Assembly: GCA_030447645.1 (NCBI GenBank)
Contig: JAUJOM010000007.1
Span: 1-64,000, forward strand
Length of the DNA stretch: 64,000 bases
Source: Longimicrobiaceae bacterium
Lineage (GTDB): Bacteria; Gemmatimonadota; Gemmatimonadetes; Longimicrobiales; Longimicrobiaceae
Direction of reading: 5' to 3'
Every line of letters begins with the position of its first letter. Position 1 is the first letter of the stretch. Below the pieces are notes generated by a model. The model saw nothing but the letters and a program-made list of their open reading frames with translations, did not search any database and was not told where the DNA came from. Position numbers and translations under genes: made by a program. Shown one piece after another: positions 36,248 to 45,637 of the stretch.

Positions 36248-37440
36248 TGTTGTCCTCCTGTTGAATCGTTGATCCGCTCGCTCGCTGTCCCTTCCACAAT
36301 CCCGATCTCGTCCTCCGTCAGCCCGTACAGCTCGTACACCAGCCGGTCAATCTGCCGGTCCGTGGCCTCGATCTGCCGCCCGATCAGCGTCCTATCATGC
36401 CCGGTCTTCGCCGCTGCCTGCTGCCGATGCAGCGCCAGCATACGCTCAACGAGTGCCACCATGCGGTCGTGACGGGCGCGCTCGGTGGGATCGGAGAAGT
36501 CAATAGTGCGGATCGGAAGCTGTTTTATGTCTTGGGGATTGAGCTTCGGAAAAACATCCTTGCCAAAATTAGGCAGCATCAAAGAGGCGTACCAACTCAC
36601 CAGCCGCGAGTTTACCACCCCAAGAAGGTAGAGGGCGGACACAGGACAATCAGTCGACAGCTTGAAAGGTGTAATACTGTGGCCGTGATACAGTACTTCC
36701 TCGGCAACGGATGCTTGGATTCGCTTACTCTTGCCGGGCACCTCTCGGAACAACAATCGCGGTCCCGCGAAGAAGCGCGACTCTCGGGGTGCAGCTAGCC
36801 ACGAGCCGTAACTTAGCCACTCGCCACTCCAACCCGTGGTGTAGCGGTTGACATCTTTCCCAGCCAACCATTTGCCATACGTATGATCCTGCTGGTGGTC
36901 TGAATGGAAAGCACGGCTCTTGATAAGTTCAGGAGAGTGTCCCTGACACTTATCGTAGGATGTTATGCCCTGAACTGCCTCGCCGAATCTGGAAAGAGGG
37001 GCTGATAATGCTGCAAGTTTCCCCAGGACTGCACCTGTACCCGGTTTGACACGATAGTCGATGGTGTACAGCCCGTTCTGTTTCCATTGTTCGCTCGGAA
37101 GAGTCCATGTACCATCCTCGCTTTCGACAGTCAGCTGTTCGCATTTCATATCCCCCTGCAACACGAACACCACCGTACTGACCACGGCATCTCTGAACAC
37201 GTTTTCGCCAAGTACTCGCAAGCGCTCGAATCCCGCCTCTTGGGAAATCAACTGCCGTAATGCAGCACTATTCTCAAGCCGCAGCCAGACCTCGGGAGTG
37301 ATGTAGCTGATCCATCCACCCGACCTCGTTAGTTTGAGAGCGGCTTCAATGAAGTAGATGTAGCTATCGTACTTGTAGCGGTATGCGCGATATCGTTCTC
37401 TGATGTACGCCTTCTCTACGTCGGAAAAAGAAGCCCCGTA

Positions 37441-37639
37441 CGGCGGATTCCCAATCACCGCGTCGAACCCGCCCGCGCGCATGATCTCCGGGAACTCCGC
37501 CTCCCAGCCGAACGCGTTGATCCGGTAGCGCTCCTCCTCGTCCAGGAAGCCAATCTGCTCCCCGTCGTAGAAGTCCGGCCCGACCAGCGAGTTGCCGCTC
37601 TTGATGTTGTTCCCCAGGTCCGGCAGCGCCCGCTCGTGA
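37441..37639 (-). repeat. 199-bp direct repeat in the type IIG gene, copy 2
   Basis: It is nearly identical to 38100-38298 with a few base differences (for example CAGCCG against CAGTCG, CCGGTAG against GCGGTAG). It codes the stretch from FHERALPD-like residues to NPPY. The second copy leads into the C-terminal cassette GASFSDVEKAY. Confidence 0.9.
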
Positions 37640-38099
37640 GGTCGATTAGTTCGGTATCACTGAGCCGCACTTGCGATTCCTTGTACGGATCATCGAGTCC
37701 GTTCCAGGGATAAACCCGGACGTGTAGCTGTGCTTTGTCTCGCGCTGTTGTCGGTTCTTTGCTGGATGTGAGAACAACAGTGGAGAGCTTCGCATCCCGG
37801 AATACCCGACGATTTGCGTTGTCCTTCTGGGGAAAACAATCGGCAATGAGCCCGCTAGTGGCCATCATCAGGTGGCAACGTGTAGCCGCTGTGCTGATAT
37901 CCGCAAGAACCGCGAGCGGAACGATCATCCCGAAACGGCCCTGCTCCCGCAGTAAGGACAATGACTGTACGACAAAAAAACGGAACAGGTTGAGCTTGCC
38001 TCCCAAAGCAGGTGCATAGTCGGGGCGCAATCGCACGTAGTCCCGCAATGCTGTATGCGGCCACGAACTTGCTCCTCGCTCTTTCTCAAGTACGTCATA

Positions 38100-38298
38100 C
38101 GGTGGATTCCCAATCACCGCATCGAACCCGCCCGCGCGCATGATCTCCGGGAACTCCGCCTCCCAGTCGAACGCGTTGATGCGGTAGCGCTCCTCCTCAT
38201 CGAGAAAGCCAATCTGCTCCCCGTCGTAGAAGTCCGGCCCGATCAGCGAGTTGCCGCTCTTGATGTTGTTCCCCAGGTCCGGCAGCGCCCGCTCGTGA
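38100..38298 (-). repeat. 199-bp direct repeat in the type IIG gene, copy 1
   Basis: It is in frame with the nuclease/methyltransferase N-terminal part and codes ERALPDLGNNIKSGNSLIGP through AGGFDAVIGNPPY. It leads into the alternative cassette YDVLEKERGASS. The offset to copy 2 is 659 bases, which is not a multiple of three. Confidence 0.9.
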
Positions 38299-39822
38299 AA
38301 CAGCCCGAGCTGCCGCCCCAGCGTTTCCTCGGACTCCCCTTCCAGCACCTTGAGCAGCAGCGACAGCTTGGTGGTCTCCACCGCCTGCGCGTCGATGTCC
38401 ACCCCGTAGATGTTGTTCAGCAGGATGCGCTTGCGCTCCTGGGTGGAGAGCCGCCACGCGCCGCCCGGTCCCTGCGTCAGCGCATTCAGATGCTTGTCGG
38501 AGCCGTCCGTCAGGTACTCCGTCAGGTGCCAGTCGAGCAGGAACTGGTATGCACCCAGCAGAAACGAACCCGATCCGCAGGCCGGGTCCAGAATGCGGAG
38601 CTTGCTCACACCCCCGCGCGGCCCCGGCCGCTTCCCCTCCACCAGCGTGCCCACCGTCTGCCGGACGATGTAGTCCACGATGTAAGTGGGCGTGTAGTAC
38701 ACCCCGCCCGCCTTGCGCACCTCCGGCTTGTCTTCCACCGTGGCGCGGTGCCGCGCGTCCAGCCGGATCACCTTGCCGAGGAACTGCTCGTACACCTGCC
38801 CCAGGATGTCCGCCGGGAGCACCGCGAACTCGTACGGACTTTCCGGATAGTACAGCCGCCGCAGGATCTCCTTGAGGACCTTGTCGTCGATGGTGAGCGA
38901 CGGCGTGAGTGTGTCCGGCTCCTCCGAGTGCCCCTTTTCCGGGCGGAAGTGGAAGAGGCCCGAGTTGTAGCGTTCATCCGCCCGGGCGAACAGCTCCCGC
39001 ATGCGCGCGTACACGTTGGCGCCGTTCAGCAGCGCCTGCAGCCGCCCGTACTCCTCGATCCCCCGATCCTCGCAGATGCGCAGGAAGATGATGCGATCGA
39101 TGGTACGCACCACCGCGAAGTTCAATTCGCGCTGCGTCAGCCCCTTGTTGCGAGCGGCGATGTTCTGCGCCAGCGACTCGCGCCAGGACTCGATTTCCCG
39201 CAGAAAAGCATCATCCACCTCCGCAGTGCCGCGCTTGGTGCGGGTGGACGGCGCGTACTTGTCGAACGAGCCCTGCAGGATGGCATCCTTGGCGAAGATC
39301 CCCGCGATCTCCTCCCAGCGCTCCGAGTAGTCCGTGTAGCGCAGGTACAGCACGCGCGCCTTGGAAGCAGGATCATTCTTTTCCGGTTTGACCCGGCAGT
39401 CGTAAACGGCGAACTCCTCGAAATCGCTCAGGACGGAAAGGGGCAGCTTGGCGGACCAGGCGTAGCGCCGAAGCTGAAACGCGGGATGGATGTCCTGGCG
39501 GATGTTGACCTGCGGTTTCTTCGCCTCCAGAAAGAACTTACGGGTCCCGCCGATGCGAAACCCGTAATCCGGCGCCTTGGCCGCGCCGCCGATCTTGATA
39601 GCATCCTCGTGCACCACCTCCTTGTACGCCTCCGCCCATCCCTGACGGTTGTTCACGTCCCAGCCGAGCGACTCCCAGAACGGGTCAAGGAACTCGCGCC
39701 GAAGCTGTGTTTCGTTGTACTGGCCGGAGCGGTACGCATCCGCGTTTCTGTGGAACCGCTCCACAAGATCAAGGACGCTATGCGGGGCAGTGCTCATGGA
39801 TAGTTCATGTGTGGAGTGCTCT

Positions 39823-39901
39823 TACCCTGCCTCGCAAGCTCGGCTGTCCCTCTCCCACAGGTGGGAGAGGGGTGGCGCGCAGCGCCGGGGTGAGGGCCCT
39901 A
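39823..39901 (+). repeat. Dispersed palindromic repeat, copy C (left arm missing)
   Basis: Sequence ACCCTGCCTCGCAAGCTCGG, hairpin CCCTCTCCCAC/GTGGGAGAGGG with an AG loop, then GGTGGCGCGCAGCGCCGGGG and TGAGGGCCCTA. It matches copy A from its middle on and lies between the type IIG gene start and the end of the M1 peptidase. Its terminal CTA supplies the TAG stop of the peptidase, as copy A does for the metalloprotease. Confidence 0.78.
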
Positions 39902-41154
39902 CCGTACGATCTGGTCAAGTGTACCCGTGGCTACCGAGTGATACGTGGGCCGGGCCTGGGCGTAGACGCGGCGCGCGAACGCCGCCACGTAACGCTTCCA
40001 GCAGGTCCTGGTGACCCAGGTGCTCCAGCATGGCGGCACGCTCGGGGCCGTAGAGCGCCTCCATGATCCGGTTCTCGAAGTAGCTGGTAAATCCTTCGTT
40101 CAGCCAGAAGTCACTCCAGGTGGCATTGGTAACCAGATTGCCGGACCAGGAGTGCGCCAGCTCGTGCGCCACCAGGGAAACCAGCGAGCGATCACCCGCC
40201 AGGATGGTTGGGCGTGGCAAAGGTCAGCCGTGGGTTTTCCATCCCGCCGAAGGGAAAGGAGGGTGGCAGCACCAGAATGTCGTAACGCCCCCACCGGTAG
40301 GGACCGTAAAGCGACTCGGCCGCCGCGATCATCTTTTCCACGTCCGCGAATTCATGGGCGGCGCGCGCCAGCACCGACGGCTCCGCGTACACCCCGGAGC
40401 GTGGTCCGAGGGCCGGAAGGCGATGTCCCCCACCGCGAGCGCGATCAGGTACGGTGGGATTGCCTGCGGCATGCGGAAGCGGAAGCTGCGCCCCCTCCTC
40501 CGCCGGCTCACCCTGCGGGGTGAGCATCTCGGCGCTCATCACAGCCTTCAAGTCACTCGGCACCGTGATGCGAGCTGAGTACGTTTGTCGGATGCCCGGG
40601 CTGTCCTGCGTCGGGATCCAGGTGCGGGTTAGAATCGCCTGTCCCTGGCTGAACAGGTACGGCTGCCGCTTGCCGGCGGTCTGCGCCGGCGAAAGCCACT
40701 GCAGAGCCGCGGCGTTGGGACTGGTCTGGTACTGCACCACGATCCTCCGCATACCAGCCGGAAGCTGCACGGTGAGCGGACGCCCGAGGATGGAGTCCGG
40801 CTGACCAAAGGCATATTGCAGTGGGCGCCCGGTTGGATCCGTCACGCCGCGAATGGTGAGATCCCGGGTGTCGAGCACGATCTCACCGCGCGCCGGGCGC
40901 TACCGCCAGATCGAGCGCGGCGGTTCCAGCGAGCTGCTTGGCAGCAAAGTCGGCGCGGAGGTCCAGATCCACGTGCGTGACACGCGCCTGGTTCGGGCGC
41001 GCATAGGAGTGCACGTCCTGCGCGAGGGGAGTGAGCGCGGTAGCCGGCGTTGCCGGGGCAGGCGCTGGGGCGACCTGGGCAGGCCCACAGGCAGCAAGCG
41101 CACTCAGCACAGCGCCAGCAGCTACCCAGCGGGCCAGGGGTGTTACAGAACGCA
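39899..41154 (-). pseudogene. M1 family metallopeptidase (LTA4H-like aminopeptidase), frameshifted with internal deletion
   Basis: A lipoprotein signal (MRSVTPLARWVAAGA, then ALAACGPA) leads into the M1 N-terminal beta domain (LDTRDLTIRG, RIVVQYQTSP). The catalytic part has [17 protein letters not shown] (GGMEN substrate motif), then [17 protein letters not shown] with the zinc site HExxH, and [20 protein letters not shown] with the third ligand Glu. Soon after, a stretch [14 protein letters not shown] followed by [11 protein letters not shown] and TAG appears, which is the C-terminal end of LTA4H-like enzymes. Some 250 residues between these parts are missing. Several indels also break the frame. 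It would remove N-terminal residues from peptides in the periplasm. Confidence 0.78.
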
Positions 41155-41238
41155 TTTCAATCCTTTGTGGTTGCGGAAGGAAACCTGCCTGCTTGTGACC
41201 CGCCCTACCGCCTCGCGGTTCCGTCGCGCCCATACACT

Positions 41239-41752
41239 TCATCGTGCAATCTCCCAGGCAAGGTGCCCCAGCTCCGAGGCGAGCAGCTTCTCCCAGGCAA
41301 GCTGCACCGCGGCCGGGGAGCCAGGCACGGAGATGACCACACGCCCACGGTAGGTACCCGCCGTGGCCCGGGAAAGCATCGCCGCCGCGCCTACCTGCCC
41401 ATAGAAAGCATCGGAACAGCTCACCGAAGCCCGGGAGACGCTTTTCCAGCCTGGCATCCAGTGCATCGAAGGTGGAGTCGCGCGTGCTGATACCCGTGCC
41501 GCCATTGAACAAAATGATGCGTGCCTCGCCCGCGGTCAGTTCGTCCAGGGCGGCGGCGATCTGTGCGGGCTCGTCGCGAAGCAGGCGATACTCCACCACC
41601 CGGTGCCCTGCCGCCGCGATGGCCTCACGCAGATAGTGCGCGTTAGTATCGCTTTCCGGCGTGCGGCTGTCGCTCACCGTGACCACAGCTACGGGAATCG
41701 GGCCCCGGTCCGCGGCGATTTGATGGTGCCGGTCACTGCTGGACTCGGGCAT
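41239..41752 (-). pseudogene. moaB: Molybdopterin biosynthesis protein MoaB/MogA, one frameshift
   Basis: It binds molybdopterin and adenylates it during molybdenum cofactor synthesis. The chain opens MPESSSDRHHQIAADRGP and contains [57 protein letters not shown] and [15 protein letters not shown], then in a second frame [20 protein letters not shown] and [16 protein letters not shown]. The NGGTGxxxRD and SRAxAG-like blocks are the MPT-binding loops. Length about 170 residues is normal. The shift lies near 41410, shortly before the GAAAMLSRA block. No other molybdenum gene is near. Confidence 0.85.
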
Positions 41753-41847
41753 CGGGCAGGTCCTCGGGTTGTGTATTTGCGGTGCTTCAGTCGTTCGCTA
41801 AGTTAACACATGCTTTCCACCCCCGCCCCGGCCTTTCGGAACCCCTG

Positions 41848-42600
41848 ATGAACGACGCTTCTTCACGAAATTTATCACGCTTACCGCTCATCGCCTTGCT
41901 TGTGGCTGTGCTCGCGGGCTTGCTCATGATGGCAGCGGGCTTCGGCAGCCGGTGGGGACTTTGGCACTTCCGGACGGGATTCTCGGTGCTCCGCTGGGCA
42001 ACGTACCTGGCGCTCTTCGCCGCAGTAATCTCACTAGTTGCCATGCTTCGGGCACGACCGGGCAGCGCCAAGAGCGGGCTGCGCTTGTCGCTCGTGGCGC
42101 TGATTCTCGCACTCGGCTTTGTCTGGTTCCCATGGCAGTGGCGACGAACTGCACGTGGGGTTCCGCCGATCCACGACATCACTACGGACACCGAAAGTCC
42201 GCCCCAGTTTGTGGCGGTGGTACCGCTCCGAGCCGCGGACAACGCCACCAACCCGGTGGAATACGGTGGCCCCGACATCGCCACGCAGCAGAAGTCCGCG
42301 TATCCTGACATCGACCCAATCGCGCTGGACGTTCCGCCCCAACAGGCATTTCAGCGCGCCCTGAATGCCGCCCGCGCCATGGGCTGGGATATTGTCCAAA
42401 CAAGCCTGGCCGATGGGCGAATCGAGGCGACAGACCAAACCTTCTGGTTCGGCTTCAAGGACGATGTAGTAATACGTGTCCTCCCTGCCGGTGGTGGCTC
42501 CCGCATTGATGTGCGCTCCAAGTCGCGCGTCGGCGGGGGCGACGCAGGCACCAACGCGAAACGGGTCAGGGAGTATCTGGCGCGTCTGCAGCAGGGGTAA
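41848..42600 (+). CDS. DUF1499 membrane protein
   Basis: 250 residues. Three or so membrane segments in the first 110 residues (LIALLVAVLAGLLMMAAG, WATYLALFAAVISLVAML, LSLVALILALGFVWF) precede the DUF1499 domain: IHDITTDTESPPQFVAV, then SAYPDIDPIALDVPPQQAFQ and a C-terminal TFWFGFKDDVVIRVLP and SRIDVRSKSRVGGGDAGTNA. Such proteins combine membrane helices with a periplasmic-type domain of unknown function. The start is the ATG at 41848, which drops a 22-residue upstream extension not resembling the family. Confidence 0.82.
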   Translation: MNDASSRNLSRLPLIALLVAVLAGLLMMAAGFGSRWGLWHFRTGFSVLRWATYLALFAAVISLVAMLRARPGSAKSGLRLSLVALILALGFVWFPWQWRRTARGVPPIHDITTDTESPPQFVAVVPLRAADNATNPVEYGGPDIATQQKSAYPDIDPIALDVPPQQAFQRALNAARAMGWDIVQTSLADGRIEATDQTFWFGFKDDVVIRVLPAGGGSRIDVRSKSRVGGGDAGTNAKRVREYLARLQQG

Positions 42601-42632
42601 GTGGCCTACTTACATGAGCCTTTGAGTTGCCC

Positions 42633-43190
42633 ATGAGCCGTGGACGCATCACACCCCCGGATGCCGATGAGTATGCTCCGTTCTACGCCGGCTACGTCGC
42701 GCTGGTCCGGGAGCATGATTCTCTGGGCCTGCTGAAGCGCCAGGTGCCTGTGCTCCGCTCGATCTGCACCGGGATGCGGGACGCTGAAGCGCTCGCCCGG
42801 TATGCTCCGGGCAAGTGGAGCATCAAAGAAGTGGTGGGGCATCTTTCGGATACGGAGCGTGTTCTTGCATACAGACTCTTCCGAATCAGCCGGGGTGATG
42901 CGACACCGCTGAGTGGATTCGACGAGAACGCGTACGTCGAAGCGGCGGGATTCGACCAGCGCCCGGTGCGCGGGCTTTTGGCGGAGTTCGAGAGCGTTCG
43001 CGCTGGCACACTCCGACTGATCGAGTCAATCCCACCGGAGGCATGGACGCGTCACGGAGCGGCCAATGGAGTCCCGGTCAGCGCTCGCGCTCTGCTTTTC
43101 ATTCTTGCCGGCCATGTGGAGCATCACTTTGGCGTCTTGCGTGCGCGCTATGGGCTCGCCATCCCGCACATCGAAGCCCCGCCTGCCTAG
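42633..43190 (+). CDS. DinB family protein
   Basis: 185 residues of a four-helix bundle: RYAPGKWSIKEVVGHLSDTE (first metal-binding His), RVLAYRLFRISRGD, and ARALLFILAGHVEHHFGVLR (second pair of His). These three His residues are the metal site of DinB/YfiT-type thiol-dependent transferases or hydrolases. The actual reaction is unknown. It follows the DUF1499 gene by about 30 bases and its TAG overlaps the GTG of the next gene (TAGTG). Confidence 0.87.
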   Translation: MSRGRITPPDADEYAPFYAGYVALVREHDSLGLLKRQVPVLRSICTGMRDAEALARYAPGKWSIKEVVGHLSDTERVLAYRLFRISRGDATPLSGFDENAYVEAAGFDQRPVRGLLAEFESVRAGTLRLIESIPPEAWTRHGAANGVPVSARALLFILAGHVEHHFGVLRARYGLAIPHIEAPPA

Positions 43191-44113
43191 TGGTCGGGGC
43201 GACCCAGGAAGATGTCTCGGATGTCTGGATGCGGCACATGCGACGGGGCGACTTTGCGGCTGCGTGGGAGATCAGTGACAGGGTACTGCGCCAACGCGGC
43301 GAGGTGTCGTCCCGGGACCTTCCGCGACACCTGCAATCCGTGTGGGATGGCGAGCCGCTGGATGGCAAGCGCGTCCTGGTACGGTGCTACCATGGGCTCG
43401 GTGACACCATCCACTTCATCCGCTACGTACCTCTGGTGAAGGCAGTCGCCGCGGAGGTGATCGTCTGGGCCCAGCCGGAGCTGCTGCCGCTGTTGCGCGG
43501 CGTACGGGGCATTGACCGGCTCCTGCCGCTTCACCATGGCAAGCCCGAAGCGGGGTACGACATTGATGTGGAGATTATGGAGCTGCCGCACGTGTTCCGC
43601 ACCACCTTGCAAACGCTACCAGCGGAGATCCCTTATCTTCACGTACAACCCGCGCGAATCCCCGATGATTCGCAGCCCGCGGTCGGAATCGTCTGGAGCG
43701 CGGGTGGTTGGGACGAGCGCCGCTCCATCCCGTTTCCCCTGCTCGCCCCCCTAGCGCGGGTTCCGGGCATTGCGTTGCACGTTTTACAGCGGGGTTCCGA
43801 GCTGGCAGAGCGGCCCGCGGGGTTCGGCATCGTATCCGGCACCGACGACGTGCTACAGGCAGCTCGTGTGATGCGAGCGCTTGATCTGGTGATCTCGGTT
43901 GATTCGATGCCCGCGCACCTCGCGGGTGCGCTCGGTGTACCGGTGTGGAACCTCCTCCACGCGGAGGCTGATTGGCGCTGGATGGAGGGACGCACTGACA
44001 GCCCCTGGTACCCTACCATGCGTCTGTTCCGGCAGGAGCAGCCCGGTGAATGGGAACCCGTAATCAGCCGAGTCGCCGCCGCGCTGGCTGGACTTGTCGG
44101 AGCCACGATTTAG
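43190..44113 (+). CDS. Glycosyltransferase family 9-like protein
   Basis: 307 residues from a GTG that overlaps the DinB stop. A short helical N-terminus (MRHMRRGDFAAAWEISDRVL, TPR-like) precedes the GT9-type fold: GKRVLVRCYHGLGDTIHFIR, AEVIVWAQPELLPLLRGV, PAVGIVWSAGGWDERRSIPF and the C-terminal VISVDSMPAHLAGALGVPVW. The last block matches the nucleotide-sugar site of heptosyltransferase-like and TPR-GT9 proteins. It may transfer a sugar to a lipid or protein. The acceptor is unknown. Confidence 0.78.
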   Translation: MVGATQEDVSDVWMRHMRRGDFAAAWEISDRVLRQRGEVSSRDLPRHLQSVWDGEPLDGKRVLVRCYHGLGDTIHFIRYVPLVKAVAAEVIVWAQPELLPLLRGVRGIDRLLPLHHGKPEAGYDIDVEIMELPHVFRTTLQTLPAEIPYLHVQPARIPDDSQPAVGIVWSAGGWDERRSIPFPLLAPLARVPGIALHVLQRGSELAERPAGFGIVSGTDDVLQAARVMRALDLVISVDSMPAHLAGALGVPVWNLLHAEADWRWMEGRTDSPWYPTMRLFRQEQPGEWEPVISRVAAALAGLVGATI

Positions 44114-44145
44114 GCCAGTTCGTCACCCTCTCCACTCTGCCTCCC

Positions 44146-44877
44146 ATGTGGCTCCGCGCACTTCTTCTGCTACCTGCCTTTCTCTTTTCAACGCAAGTAC
44201 TCGCGGCGCAGGTGATCCGCGGGAACCTGCTGGATGACGAAACAGGGAAGCCCATTGGCAGTGGCACGGTCACGCTGCTGACCCGGGATAGCATACCGCA
44301 AGTTCGCATTTCAACCGACACCGCCGGCGCCTTCTTGCTGTCTGCCGCTCGCCCTGGCTCCTACCGGCTTGGCGCGGAGCGGTTGGGCTTCATTACCACT
44401 ATATCTCCGCCGCTTACTTTGAGTGCCCGTGACACCCTGGACGTCGAGTTCCGTCTTTCGACGCGAGCCGTAGTCCTTGAGCCCCTGGTAGTCACCAGCA
44501 AACGTCGCAGAGCCGGTCCGCTGGCCGACTTCGATGAGCGAGCGAAGCAACGAAGATTCGGCACCTTCGTCACACGAGCCGACATCGAGCAGCGTCAGCC
44601 CTTTACCACCACGGATTTGCTGCGCACGATCCCCGGTGTACAGTTGATCCCCCGGGCGCTCGGGGGAGGGCATCACGTACGGATGCGGGATTGTGCGCCC
44701 GTCGTCTACATCGATGGCGTGCACGTACGTCTCCTCGGCATGACCATTGACGACCTGATCTCCGTGCACAGCCTGGAGGGAATCGAGGTTTACCGCGGTG
44801 CCGCCGAGGCACCCGCCGAGTACACCGTGCACAATCCCGGGTGTGGCGTGATCCTGCTCTGGAGCCGAATCGATTAG
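44146..44877 (+). CDS. CarboxypepD_reg-like domain plus TonB-plug protein
   Basis: 243 residues. A signal peptide (MWLRALLLLPAFLFSTQVLA) is followed by a carboxypeptidase regulatory-like beta domain at about 25-110 (VIRGNLLDDETGKPIGSGTV, PGSYRLGAERLGF) and a TonB-plug segment (VTRADIEQRQPFTTTDLLRT and IPGVQLIP, then YIDGVHV and IEVYRGAAEAPAEY) ending after CGVILLWSR. No beta-barrel is present, so this is one of the stand-alone plug-like proteins common in Gemmatimonadota, perhaps an interaction partner of TonB-dependent receptors. Confidence 0.78.
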   Translation: MWLRALLLLPAFLFSTQVLAAQVIRGNLLDDETGKPIGSGTVTLLTRDSIPQVRISTDTAGAFLLSAARPGSYRLGAERLGFITTISPPLTLSARDTLDVEFRLSTRAVVLEPLVVTSKRRRAGPLADFDERAKQRRFGTFVTRADIEQRQPFTTTDLLRTIPGVQLIPRALGGGHHVRMRDCAPVVYIDGVHVRLLGMTIDDLISVHSLEGIEVYRGAAEAPAEYTVHNPGCGVILLWSRID

Positions 44878-45159
44878 TGCTACGACTGTGGATGTTGCCG
44901 CACCGCTTCGAGGTGGTGATGCACCGCCCGACGGCTACTATGCATCGGCGTCTCGAGCTACCCAACCACTTCCTCCGGCTGACCGCCCTGGAAAACCTCG
45001 CCTACTTCGCTTCCCTGTACAGCCGGCCCACGGGAGCGCCTCCGTGCTGCTGTCGGCAGCACAGACGCTCGCGCGGCGCGAAGCCTGACGGCTCTGTACG
45101 GCGTACACCTACGCGCCTCCGTGCCGTCGCCTATGCAGCACAGAGGCGTGAAGCCGGGA
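44878..45159 (+). other. Intergenic stretch with an ABC-ATPase-like fragment
   Basis: At about 44935-45035 the plus frame reads LPNHFLRLTALENLAYFASL and Y, which resembles the Q-loop region of ABC-transporter ATPases (RLTxLENLxYFAxLYG). Nothing before or after it continues the domain, so it is at most a fossil. A perfect seven-base hairpin GTGCTGC/GCAGCAC occurs at 45043-45061. No other gene is visible. Confidence 0.35.
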
Positions 45160-45542
45160 CTACACCGCTACCGCAGCGTCCTGCTCGATGAGCCAGTTTT
45201 TGGCGGGTGCCAAATCATCGAAGGCGCAAAAGTTCTCCCGCTTGAGAACAGGCGCACGGCCTCATACACCAGCCGTTGCATGGCGGACATACCGACGACG
45301 GCTGTTGCCCTTACATAGGGTTTGTTTTGAAGGGATCCCTGCTTCATGGCCTCTTTCACCGTGTTGGTGGTGTTCGCGTCACGCACGTATACAAGCCCCA
45401 AGACGGAGTTTTCTGGCTGCTGTCCGACCGTCTCCTTCGCCTGCTCGATGAGCCGGACAATCTCCTCTGGATCCTGGAGTTCGGAGTAATCCATAAACAA
45501 GATCTGGCGCCCACGATACGTGATAAACCGTACCCGTTCCAT
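45160..45542 (-). pseudogene. STAS/SpoIIAA-like hypothetical protein, one frameshift
   Basis: The frame MERVRFITYRGRQILFMDYS continues with EEIVRLIEQAKETVGQQPEN, SVLGLVYVRDANTTNT, NKPYVRATAVVGMSAMQRLV and, after a shift near 45240, FDDLAPAKNWLIEQD before TAG. The RxIxYxGxxILxxDxS opening and KPYVxAxAVVGxxG block belong to a small alpha/beta family of unknown function related to STAS-type folds. Without the shift it would be about 127 residues, the normal size. Confidence 0.65.
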
Positions 45543-45637
45543 AGTCTCGCCTCCAGTTGAGGGGTGCTCCCGTAAACTGATACATTCTTGCCTGCATATC
45601 TCTTGCCCGGCAAGGTGTCATGTTGCTGCCGCGAGCC

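Larger units (their letters stand above)
36244..39797 (-). pseudogene. Type IIG (Eco57I-like) restriction enzyme/methyltransferase, interrupted by a 659-bp repeat-cassette
   Basis: The protein cuts DNA and methylates adenine in one chain. The N-terminal nuclease has GGAAKAPDYGFRIG and FFLEAKKP (PD-ExK). The methyltransferase shows GGVYYTPTYIVDYIVRQTV, motif I RILDPACGSGSFLLGAY, and motif IV NPPY. After NPPY the first frame runs on as DVLEKERGASSWPHTALRD (a plausible specificity-side segment), reaches a second copy of the ERALPDLGNN-to-NPPY block out of frame, and stops. The second frame from 37482 continues NPPYGASFSDVEKAYIRERY and a full TaqI-like C-terminal part. Deleting one 659-bp unit gives a single 964-residue chain. 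G+C falls to about 50 percent beyond NPPY. Confidence 0.85.

Noticed and set aside
38055-39803. Long plus-strand open frame of 582 codons
   Set aside because: It is antisense to the type IIG methyltransferase with its conserved motifs. Its own translation is arginine- and leucine-rich without a domain.
45043-45061. Hairpin GTGCTGC/GCAGCAC as terminator
   Set aside because: No U tract follows on either strand and the stem is only seven pairs.
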